Below are positions 14,463-19,360 of a stretch of 34,357 bases of DNA, piece by piece. Each line of letters begins with the position of its first letter. Position 1 is the first letter of the stretch. Made by a program: the position numbers and the translations under genes. A model generated the notes under the pieces. The model was not told the DNA's origin. It ran no database searches and was given only the letters and a program-made list of their open reading frames with translations. The stretch lies in IMG/VR virus record IMGVR_UViG_3300032294_002866, positions 1 to 34,357 of that record. One strand, given 5' to 3'. Source of the stretch: a virus.

Positions 14463-14740
14463 GCGGCGCCCCCATGATGGATAGGTATGTGCCGCACGGG
14501 GCGGATGGGCACCACATTCGGCGGCAGATCGGCCAGGGCTACCGGCTGCTGGCGCCAGTGCGCGGGGATGGGGGAATGTTCCATGGCGGAAACACGCTCA
14601 GCCGCCGCTTCCATGGCTTGCAGCGCCAGGCTGGCGCGGCGCAGGTGGAGAAGCTGCGTCATGCGGTTTGGTTCGCGTTCCGCCGCTGCCAGCGCATCAT
14701 AGGCTATGGCGATCGCGCCGCGAATATCGGGCGCGATCAT
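14459..14740 (-). CDS. Hypothetical 93-aa protein
   Basis: The start at 14740 (MIAPDIRGAIAIAYDALAAA) was chosen for its ATGA coupling with the membrane microprotein upstream; an ATG four codons earlier (14752) is possible. The product is helical to about residue 55 (REPNRMTQLLHLRRASLAL, then QAMEAAAERVSAMEHS) and ends in a Pro/His-rich tail (NVVPIRPVRHIPIHHGGAA). No family recognised. Confidence 0.55.
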   Translation of the reverse strand: MIAPDIRGAIAIAYDALAAAEREPNRMTQLLHLRRASLALQAMEAAAERVSAMEHSPIPAHWRQQPVALADLPPNVVPIRPVRHIPIHHGGAA

Positions 14741-14868
14741 GCCAGCCACCATGCGGCGAAGATCAGGCCCATGCTGATGGTGGCGCTGGCTGCCATGGCG
14801 GCGATGCCCCATAGCGGGATAGGGTCGCGTGCGGGCAGATCGCCCGGGTAGAAGCCGCCGGTGATCAT
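14737..14868 (-). CDS. Membrane microprotein (43 aa)
   Basis: A small gene with a GGAGG ribosome site (plus-strand CCTCC 14876-14880) seven bases upstream of ATG 14868. The product is MITGGFYPGDLPARDPIPL followed by one hydrophobic span (WGIAAMAASATISMGLIFAA) and WWLA. Its start and stop both overlap neighbours as ATGA (14865-14868 and 14737-14740), which is the strongest sign that it is translated. It would be a single-pass inner-membrane peptide of unknown role. Confidence 0.6.
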   Translation of the reverse strand: MITGGFYPGDLPARDPIPLWGIAAMAASATISMGLIFAAWWLA

Positions 14869-15179
14869 GATGTTGCCTCCGGATCTGCGTAGAATTCCAG
14901 GTCGTTGATGATGTCGGCCAGATCGCGCAGGAAGGCTTCATCATCCTGATCCAGGGGCTTGGACTGGTCTTGGCTAATCAGGTCATCCTGCGCCTGGCGC
15001 AGCAGCGTCAGCGCCATGTGGGCCATGCTGCGCGGGGTGTTGCGGCCGGCGTAGTGGGTGATGAAGCCGGTGGCATCCTGAGTGACCGCACACACCACCA
15101 CGCCGCCGCCTTTGGTGAGGGTGTTGCTGATGATATCGGTGGTCATTTCCATGACGCTGGCGGTTGATTCCGGGTTCAT
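14865..15179 (-). CDS. Hypothetical 104-aa protein
   Basis: ATG 15179 is ATGA-coupled on both sides. The sequence has a beta-rich N-terminal half (TDIISNTLTKGGGVVVCAVT, then ATGFITHYAGRNTPRS) and a helical second half (AHMALTLLRQAQDDLISQD, then DEAFLRDLADIINDLEFYA), ending acidic. No family recognised. It is most likely a cytosolic early protein by position. Confidence 0.55.
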   Translation of the reverse strand: MNPESTASVMEMTTDIISNTLTKGGGVVVCAVTQDATGFITHYAGRNTPRSMAHMALTLLRQAQDDLISQDQSKPLDQDDEAFLRDLADIINDLEFYADPEATS

Positions 15180-15328
15180 GAATGCACATCATGGCCCGCC
15201 GGGCCGGTGCCGGTTTCGGTTTCGGAGAAATCCCAAGGGATGGCTATGGTAATGGCGCCAAGTTCGGCGCCGGCTTCGTCGCGTGTGCGATGATGCCCAA
15301 GGGTCTGCGGAACGTCAGCCCAGGTCAT
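15176..15328 (-). CDS. Hypothetical 50-aa protein
   Basis: A short gene starting ATG 15328 that bridges its neighbours with ATGA overlaps at both ends (15325-15328 and 15176-15179). The product begins MTWADVPQTLGHHRTRDEAG and has a central AELGAITIAIPWDFSE, then GPAGHDVHS. No family recognised. The double coupling and complete filling of the gap support expression. Confidence 0.55.
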   Translation of the reverse strand: MTWADVPQTLGHHRTRDEAGAELGAITIAIPWDFSETETGTGPAGHDVHS

Positions 15329-15588
15329 GCCGCGGCCCTCCGCTCAAATAGGGGCGCGGCTTCGCGGGCCAGATTGGCTAGGGCGCGCCAGTCATTCGTG
15401 GTGGCGTGGCTGATGGCATCCAGTTCCCGCGCGGCTTCATCGGCGGCGTCGGCCAGAATCAGCGCGGCGTCCGGCATGGGGTGCGCGGTGTTCAGGAAGC
15501 GCAGCGCGAAAGCCGCGATGGGTGGCGGCAAGTCTTCAATCTTGGCTTGGATTTCCGCCCATGTGGGCGGGGGTAAAAGCGTGAGCAT
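15325..15588 (-). CDS. First gene of leftward early operon, 87-aa hypothetical
   Basis: ATG 15588 has a GAGGGG ribosome site six bases upstream on the minus strand; a TTG at 15603 would add five residues but lies within that site. The product (MLTLLPPPTWAEIQAKIEDL, then IAAFALRFLNTAHPMPDAAL, and ADEAARELDAISHATTNDW) is helical and of unknown function. It is the leader gene of the chain that ends in integrase, about 30 bases downstream of a repressor-controlled promoter. Confidence 0.6.
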   Translation of the reverse strand: MLTLLPPPTWAEIQAKIEDLPPPIAAFALRFLNTAHPMPDAALILADAADEAARELDAISHATTNDWRALANLAREAAPLFERRAAA

Positions 15589-15617
15589 TTTCGGCCCCTC
15601 CAATGTTGGATGGGGCG

Positions 15618-15646
15618 AATATGCAGAAATCCTGCATCGTGATCAA
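15618..15646 (-). promoter_or_regulatory. Leftward early promoter (PL-like)
   Basis: On the minus strand, TTGATC (plus 15641-15646) and CATATT (15618-15623) are separated by exactly 17 bases, a sigma-70-type match of medium strength. The spacer and the edge of the -10 are occupied by operator O1, as expected if the repressor blocks this promoter. It lies upstream of the gene starting at 15588. Confidence 0.55.
15621..15637. promoter_or_regulatory. Operator O1 (ATGCAG-N5-CTGCAT)
   Basis: A perfect 6-bp dyad, ATGCAG and CTGCAT around AAATC. The same 17-base sequence recurs at 16105 and, with two changes at its end, at 15654. It lies within the leftward promoter, so it is the likely repressor site controlling the 16-gene operon. 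Confidence 0.7.
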
Positions 15647-15653
15647 GCGCAAA

Positions 15654-15670
15654 ATGCAGAAATTCTGCTA
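15654..15670. promoter_or_regulatory. Operator O2
   Basis: ATGCAGAAATTCTGCTA, an imperfect copy of the operator: left half-site intact, last two bases of the right half differ. Its start is 33 bases from that of O1, about three helical turns, which would suit cooperative binding. It directly abuts a rightward -35-like TTGACG at 15671. Confidence 0.6.
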
Positions 15671-15698
15671 TTGACGTGTTTTCTTGTTTTGTTCTAGT
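15671..15698 (+). promoter_or_regulatory. Candidate rightward promoter antisense to the repressor
   Basis: TTGACG (15671-15676), 16-base spacer, TCTAGT (15693-15698). Transcription would start near 15705, one or two bases before ATG 15707, and run antisense through the repressor gene. Operator O2 abuts it, so the repressor could control it. This is sequence similarity only; T-rich spacers can mimic promoters. Confidence 0.4.
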
Positions 15699-15706
15699 CT
15701 TGCGAC

Positions 15707-15856
15707 ATGTTCCCTAATGAAATAAAAAAGCCGTTCAGGGAGCCGGGGGCGCCCATCCCATCCAAGCCGCCTATCATGCCGGCGCCGCCACCCGCAAATG
15801 CTCCGCCACGCCGGCGGCCACGCCCGCGCGAACGCCCCGATAAAACCAATCCGTAG
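15707..15856 (+). CDS. Possible leaderless 49-aa basic protein
   Basis: A 49-codon frame starting ATG 15707 (MFPNEIKKPFREPGAPIPSK), then Pro-rich and increasingly Arg-rich (NAPPRRRPRPRERPDKTNP). The last ~80 bases are antisense to the repressor 3' end, so part of the composition may reflect that gene. Support: a -35/-10-like pair places the expected start of transcription directly at the ATG. There is no ribosome site. It is listed as tentative and may be only an antisense-transcript by-product. Confidence 0.3.
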   Translation: MFPNEIKKPFREPGAPIPSKPPIMPAPPPANAPPRRRPRPRERPDKTNP

Positions 15857-16046
15857 TAAAGCCGAATTCATCACAAACGCGAGATAGCCAAAGGGGGTCC
15901 GGGTAGTTATCGCCTCGCAGATAGTTGTGTAGCTTATTGGTGGCGATTTGGGTTCGGCGGGCAAATTCAGCCTGGGAAAGCCCAAGCGCATCTATGGCGA
16001 GCCGGAGGTTATTCCCAACGAAGACTTTGTGCGGGGTTGGACTCAT
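15774..16046 (-). CDS. XRE-family phage repressor (90 aa)
   Basis: ATG 16046 yields MSPTPHKVFVGNNLRLAID, followed by a helix-turn-helix of the XRE/CI type (ALGLSQAEFARRTQIATNKL, then HNYLRGDNYPDPLWLSRVCD) and a tail (FGFTTDWFYRGVRAG). It lacks a peptidase domain, so it is a short repressor not expected to be induced by RecA-stimulated autocleavage; another signal would be needed. It is divergent from the Cro-like gene with 84 bases between, and its likely operators flank it on both sides. The assignment as lysogeny repressor is by position and motif. Confidence 0.75.
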   Translation of the reverse strand: MSPTPHKVFVGNNLRLAIDALGLSQAEFARRTQIATNKLHNYLRGDNYPDPLWLSRVCDEFGFTTDWFYRGVRAGVAAGVAEHLRVAAPA

Positions 16047-16094
16047 GGCGGAAATATTGCCTGCCGCGGCGTGCGAGTTCCATGCAGAAGGTGG

Positions 16095-16124
16095 TTGACA
16101 TACCATGCAGAAATCCTGCATGGT
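16095..16124 (+). promoter_or_regulatory. Rightward early promoter (PR-like) for the Cro-like gene
   Basis: A consensus TTGACA (16095-16100) followed after 18 bases by CATGGT (16119-16124), a weak -10. Operator O3 fills the spacer and -10. Transcription would begin near 16131, the first base of the Cro-like ATG, so the message may be leaderless. The -35 match is perfect; the -10 is poor. Confidence 0.5.
16105..16121. promoter_or_regulatory. Operator O3
   Basis: Same 17 bases as O1 (ATGCAG-AAATC-CTGCAT), here extended to 8-bp arms by flanking CC and GG. A single half-site ATGCAG stands 23 bases upstream at 16082-16087. It lies in the divergent interval between the repressor and the Cro-like gene, so it can regulate both. 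Confidence 0.7.
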
Positions 16125-16130
16125 GGTGCC

Positions 16131-16343
16131 ATGTCTGATCCTCTCTCTCGTGCAATTGAAGCTACTGGTGGTCTGCAAGCCTTCATTGGGGGGCTTGGGA
16201 TTTCCCGCAGAACCCTGGCGGATTGGCGCCGTTTCGGCGTGCCCGATACCCGGTGCCTTGCGGTTGAAAAGGCGGCGAAGGGCGCTGTGACGGCCCAGGA
16301 ATTGGCTGTGGATCGAGTGCAGCGCTTGCGGGGTGCCGCCTAA
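16131..16343 (+). CDS. Cro/YdaS-like regulator (70 aa)
   Basis: The first rightward gene after the repressor. The product, MSDPLSRAIEATGGLQAFIG, then LGISRRTLADWRRFGVPDT and RCLAVEKAAKGAVTAQEL, has the YdaS/Cro antitoxin-type helix-turn-helix. Phages use such a protein to shut the repressor promoter and favour lytic growth. No Shine-Dalgarno precedes ATG 16131, in agreement with a leaderless transcript. The stop lies two bases from the stop of the opposing membrane module. Cro function is inferred from position. Confidence 0.7.
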   Translation: MSDPLSRAIEATGGLQAFIGGLGISRRTLADWRRFGVPDTRCLAVEKAAKGAVTAQELAVDRVQRLRGAA

Positions 16344-16345
16344 TG

Positions 16346-16819
16346 TCATTGGGGCGCTACGATGGTGCCAGGGCTGGTGGCCGCGCGGGCACAAAGGTCC
16401 GCGAAGTAATGGTGGATTTCGCCCCGAAAGCGCAGCGGTTCTTCCTGGCTGGGCAGGTACAGCGTTTGAATTCGGTGCACCATGAAGGTGCGGTAGCCCC
16501 GGCGCAGGTGGCAGAAGGCACGCATTTTGGAAGGGTGATATCGGCCCTCCGCGTCTCTCGTGGCGTCAAGCTGGATGATGGAAATCTGGCGCTCTGTCAG
16601 CACTCCGAAGGCGTCGGCATATTCCATGCGCAGCCGGGCCATTGCCTTGTCCGGCGGCGGAATGGTCCGCGCCAGGCGCTGGCGTCTTTTCGGGGGTGCC
16701 TCTCCGATTCTTTCCCTTTGGCGCGCTTGGCCGTTTTCCCGGCGGCGCGCCTTCAGGCTGACCACAAGGATCAGCCCGATGAAAAGAATGGTGAAAAAGA
16801 CGGCGGCGCCGCTGCTCAT
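16346..16819 (-). CDS. Membrane-anchored WYL-like protein (157 aa), candidate moron
   Basis: One N-terminal membrane span (AAVFFTILFIGLILVVSL, residues ~5-22) is followed by a strongly basic stretch (KARRRENGQARQRERIG). From ~78 to 125 there is a WYL-like small beta domain (RQISIIQLDATRDAEGRYHP, then MRAFCHLRRGYRTFMVHRIQ); the 'CHLRRGYRTFMVHRI' core is the giveaway. WYL domains bind nucleic acid or a ligand and regulate defence systems. The membrane anchor on one is unusual. It is opposite in direction to its surroundings and ATGA-coupled to 16816. Role: perhaps lysogenic conversion or superinfection exclusion; inference only. Confidence 0.6.
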   Translation of the reverse strand: MSSGAAVFFTILFIGLILVVSLKARRRENGQARQRERIGEAPPKRRQRLARTIPPPDKAMARLRMEYADAFGVLTERQISIIQLDATRDAEGRYHPSKMRAFCHLRRGYRTFMVHRIQTLYLPSQEEPLRFRGEIHHYFADLCARAATSPGTIVAPQ

Positions 16820-17295
16820 TTGGTGTTGCCGCGCGCGCGGCGTTCCGCTTCTTCGGCGGCCAGTTTTGCCTCGGCGGCGGCGCGCGCGGCGCGTTCCGCC
16901 TTCAAGTCTTCTTGCGCCTTCAGTGTTTTCAGCCGCGATGTTTCTCGCGAAATGATTTCCTCATCGCGCGTGCGGGGTAGCGCATCAGGCCGTGCCCGCT
17001 GGAATTGGCGGATGGTGAAGCCAAGCGAAAGCAGCGCCATGATTCCCCCGAAGCCCGCCGCCAGAAGCTGGCCCATGTGCCAATCGGCCACGGGTTGCGG
17101 GCAGTCACCCCAGACGCGCCCGGCCACGGCTTGGCCGGCTGCCCAGGTGGTGCATGCCGCGAAATGCTCCATCCGCTTCGTGGGGTCGATCGGCGCGTTG
17201 ATTGCTTGGTGCAGCGTAGTTGCTGACAGGATGGTCAGAATGACCGTGAGCACCAAGGCTAACCAGGCCACGGTGCGATCCATTGATTTATCCAT
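16816..17295 (-). CDS. Two-span membrane protein with C-terminal coiled coil (159 aa), candidate moron
   Basis: ATG 17295 is preceded by GGGAA; an ATG four codons later (17283) is an alternative. Membrane spans lie near residues 8-27 (TVAWLALVLTVILTILSATT) and 76-95 (QLLAAGFGGIMALLSLGF). Between them is a loop of about 47 residues containing two Cys (C48 and C65) that may face the periplasm. The tail, ~105-157, is a charged coiled coil (LKTLKAQEDLKAERAARAA, then EAKLAAEEAERRARG). It heads a two-gene leftward module. Topology resembles small sensor or exclusion proteins, but no family is recognised. Confidence 0.6.
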   Translation of the reverse strand: MDKSMDRTVAWLALVLTVILTILSATTLHQAINAPIDPTKRMEHFAACTTWAAGQAVAGRVWGDCPQPVADWHMGQLLAAGFGGIMALLSLGFTIRQFQRARPDALPRTRDEEIISRETSRLKTLKAQEDLKAERAARAAAEAKLAAEEAERRARGNTK

Positions 17296-17307
17296 GATGT
17301 TGATTCC

Positions 17308-17377
17308 CTTCCCGTTCCTTTTCGGGAAGCGGATCATATTCGCCGGCGCAACGCAAATCAGCGGGAAGCCTTCCCGC
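17308..17377. promoter_or_regulatory. Paired palindromes around a candidate -10 for the membrane module
   Basis: Two dyads share the half-site CGGGAAG: CTTCCCG-N8-CGGGAAG at 17308-17329, and CGGGAAG-C-CTTCCCG at 17362-17376 inside the larger GCGGGAAG/CTTCCCGC palindrome 17361-17377. Between them on the minus strand is TATGAT (plus 17333-17338), a good -10 without a clear -35. Such an arrangement would suit control of the leftward membrane module, the rightward CII-like gene, or both. Confidence 0.45.
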
Positions 17378-17397
17378 GCCATTCATGGGGGGAAAGC

Positions 17398-17850
17398 ATG
17401 AATTTGGCCTCGGCTGATGGTATCGGCCTGAAGACAGTCACGCGCGCCTTGGTGCAGGCCTGTGGCGGGGTGGAAGCGGGCAGCGCTGCGGCGCGGCTTT
17501 CCAAAACCAGCCTGGCCGCGTGTTATGATCCGCATACGCCAGACCGCTTCATGCCAATTGATTGCATGCTGGCGCTGGAACGTGCGGCGGGTGATCCGGT
17601 GCTCACGCGCCACCTGGCGGCGTTGCAGGGTTTTGCGCTGGTTCAGCAGGCGGCGCTGGGTGGGGATTTCATCAGCCAGGTGGTGAAGCTTTCCCGCGAA
17701 TATGGGGAGCTCAGCGCGGCATTCGCGCAGGCCCATGCGGATGGGAAGCTTTCGGCGGAAGATTTCCAGGGGCTGGCGCTGGAAGCGCTGCAGGTGGCGG
17801 GGTTGGCCATGTCTGTTGCTGCCATCGCCAAGGAAAGGGCGGCGGCATGA
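17398..17850 (+). CDS. CP76/CII-type phage regulatory protein (150 aa)
   Basis: ATG 17398 follows a GGGGGGAAAG ribosome site. The sequence MNLASADGIGLKTVTRALVQ, then ACGGVEAGSAAARLSKTSLA and PDRFMPIDCMLALERAAGDP is characteristic of the phage regulatory CII (Phage_CP76) family, with a helix-turn-helix in the first half. The second half (GGDFISQVVKLSREYGELSA, then LSAEDFQGLALEALQVAGLA) is helical and may mediate multimerisation. Members tune the lysis-lysogeny choice. It lies downstream of the opposing membrane module and is coupled to the next small gene by ATGA. Confidence 0.75.
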   Translation: MNLASADGIGLKTVTRALVQACGGVEAGSAAARLSKTSLAACYDPHTPDRFMPIDCMLALERAAGDPVLTRHLAALQGFALVQQAALGGDFISQVVKLSREYGELSAAFAQAHADGKLSAEDFQGLALEALQVAGLAMSVAAIAKERAAA

Positions 17851-17960
17851 AGGCGCGGTTTTGGCGGATGGTGGAAAGCGCGCTGCGCAGCGTTGGTTTC
17901 GCGGTGCTGGATGCTTCGGATTGGGCTGATCGCCGGGCGCGGAAGGCGCGGCGCGCATGA
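17847..17960 (+). CDS. Basic microprotein (37 aa)
   Basis: A 37-codon frame starting ATG 17847, overlapping its upstream and downstream neighbours as ATGA. The product is MKARFWRMVESALRSVGFAV then LDASDWADRRARKARRA, with an amphipathic or weakly hydrophobic front and a basic end. No family. The double coupling and lack of a gap support translation. Confidence 0.5.
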   Translation: MKARFWRMVESALRSVGFAVLDASDWADRRARKARRA

Positions 17961-18580
17961 GTGGCGAAAAATGGCCTCAGCCGAAGGATGATCTGCTGCG
18001 CCAGCTTTGGCTGCGTGGGGATACCAGCACGCAAATTGCGCAGCACATGGGTATCACGAAAAACGCCGTGGTGGGCAGGGCGCATCGGCTGCGCCTGCCT
18101 GCGCGCCCTTCGCCTATCAAGGTGGGGCAGCGGCAGAATAGCGCGCCGCGCCATGGGGGTGTTGTGGTGCGGCGCGCGGCGGCGGGTGTTGTCATTCCTC
18201 CGGCGCCCGCCGCCACAACAAGCTTGGGCGCCACGGGTGCCCCAAGGCCGGGCGCGGCGGCTTTCTCCGCGCAGCATGACGTTTCCTCCCTGTCCAACTT
18301 CCCCGCGCTGGCGGCGCGCTTAACGAACCCGTCGCCAGCGCGGGGCTTTTTGGATGGGGCAGAGGCGAAGCGGGAAAAGGCGGCGGCGCAGCCCAGGCCG
18401 CAGGTGTTTCAGGTGCGGGGCTGTCAGTTTCCGTTGTGGCCGCATGGGGTGCGCGTGGCGCTGGAAAATATGCGCTTCTGTGATGCGGCCCCGCGACGCA
18501 ACAAGGAAGGCCGTCAGGATAGCGCGTATTGCGAAGCGCATCATGCGCGGTGTTTTGCCAAGATGAAGGAAGCGGCGTGA
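17957..18580 (+). CDS. GcrA-family cell cycle regulator (207 aa)
   Basis: The N-terminus, DLLRQLWLRGDTSTQIAQHM then GITKNAVVGRAHRLRLPARP, is the GcrA DNA-binding domain. A long Ala/Pro linker leads to the conserved C-terminal part with its Cys/His set: CQFPLWPHGV, then MRFCDAAPRRN and DSAYCEAHHARCF. GcrA binds RNA polymerase sigma factor and methylated GANTC sites in Caulobacter and relatives. Phage copies are thought to redirect host transcription. Its presence is a strong pointer to an alphaproteobacterial host. ATGA-coupled upstream; the next start overlaps the stop. Confidence 0.85.
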   Translation: MSGEKWPQPKDDLLRQLWLRGDTSTQIAQHMGITKNAVVGRAHRLRLPARPSPIKVGQRQNSAPRHGGVVVRRAAAGVVIPPAPAATTSLGATGAPRPGAAAFSAQHDVSSLSNFPALAARLTNPSPARGFLDGAEAKREKAAAQPRPQVFQVRGCQFPLWPHGVRVALENMRFCDAAPRRNKEGRQDSAYCEAHHARCFAKMKEAA

Positions 18581-18675
18581 TGGAGGGTGTGGGGTTTTCC
18601 GTTGGGGTGGTGGTGGCGATTTGCGCCGCCGCTGTGGTGATCAATCGTCTGGCTCAGTGGGCGGTGTTTTCATGA
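18580..18675 (+). CDS. Membrane microprotein (31 aa)
   Basis: ATG 18580 overlaps the GcrA stop (TGATG) and the stop at 18675 overlaps the next start (ATGA). The product, MEGVGFSVGVVVAICAAAVV then INRLAQWAVFS, is nearly all hydrophobic, one predicted span. No family. Support is from the coupling and from the hydrophobic composition. Confidence 0.5.
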   Translation: MEGVGFSVGVVVAICAAAVVINRLAQWAVFS

Positions 18676-18863
18676 CTGCTGAACTGGAGACCTCCGCGCT
18701 GGCCAACGGCATGGCCCGCTATGATCAGCAGGTGCAGGAACGGGACGCAAAGCTGTTGACGTTCCTGACCTTGGCTGAAGTGTATATGAAGATTGGCGCC
18801 ATGGCTGATGTGCGCCAGGCGCATAAAGACATGCGCGCGCTGCTGAAGGGTGCGGAAGCTTGA
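18672..18863 (+). CDS. Hypothetical 63-aa protein
   Basis: ATG 18672 is ATGA-coupled to the microprotein before it. The product (MTAELETSALANGMARYDQQ, then VQERDAKLLTFLTLAEVYM and KIGAMADVRQAHKDMRALLK) is helical. No family is recognised. It is coupled to the next gene by TTGA at 18860-18863. Confidence 0.55.
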   Translation: MTAELETSALANGMARYDQQVQERDAKLLTFLTLAEVYMKIGAMADVRQAHKDMRALLKGAEA

Positions 18864-19360
18864 GCGCCGCTTTGGCCTTGCCTTATCAACGCCCTGCGCA
18901 TGGCCTGGACACCGGCATTTACGCGCCGCCACCCAAGCGTGGCACCAAGGCGGGTGATGCGCCGGCCTGGGTATTCGCTGAAGAAGTCACGCGGTTTTCG
19001 GATGCTCATCTGGCGCGCGCCTTTGTCGCCATGGGCTTCACGCGCAAGATTTCGGAACATGCGCGCATTGCCACGCCGCTTATGGATTTCACGGCGCCGC
19101 TCAGCCGCTTGTCTTCCCTCAAATTGCAATTGGACAAGCTGGAATGGCGCGTGCTGCTGATGGCGCGGCCTGATGCCTCGGCCATTTATGTCTGCACTGT
19201 GTCCGGTAACTGGATCACGGAAACGGGCGGCGCGCGCGGTGAACGCTTTGCCAGCCTGATGGCCTTCATGAAGGACTTGGACATTTATCAGGCCTGCGCC
19301 GCGCTGCTGCGCGCCAATGGCTACAGGAGGGTGCCGCGTGTCGCAGAGCTCAGCCGCTGA
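18860..19360 (+). CDS. Hypothetical early protein (166 aa)
   Basis: The start is TTG 18860, which overlaps the previous stop and has a GGAAG-like ribosome site; no in-frame ATG lies near. The protein has a Pro-rich front (LPYQRPAHGLDTGIYAPPPK), then a helical mid-section (WVFAEEVTRFSDAHLARAFV, KISEHARIATPLMDFTAPLS, then LSSLKLQLDKLEWRVLLMA) and a basic end. It directly precedes and overlaps the replication ATPase by 23 bases, so a replication-accessory role is plausible. No domain recognised. Confidence 0.6.
   Translation: MSAALALPYQRPAHGLDTGIYAPPPKRGTKAGDAPAWVFAEEVTRFSDAHLARAFVAMGFTRKISEHARIATPLMDFTAPLSRLSSLKLQLDKLEWRVLLMARPDASAIYVCTVSGNWITETGGARGERFASLMAFMKDLDIYQACAALLRANGYRRVPRVAELSR

Noticed and set aside
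15720-15750. A terminator after the repressor gene.
   Set aside because: There is a TTTTTT tract on the minus strand (plus 15723-15729 A-run), but no stem of more than three or four base pairs precedes it.
16343-17401. A 352-codon rightward frame across the membrane module.
   Set aside because: It is antisense to two coupled leftward genes with clear membrane, WYL-like and coiled-coil features. Its product is low-complexity Arg/Ser/Ala, as usual for GC-rich shadow frames.
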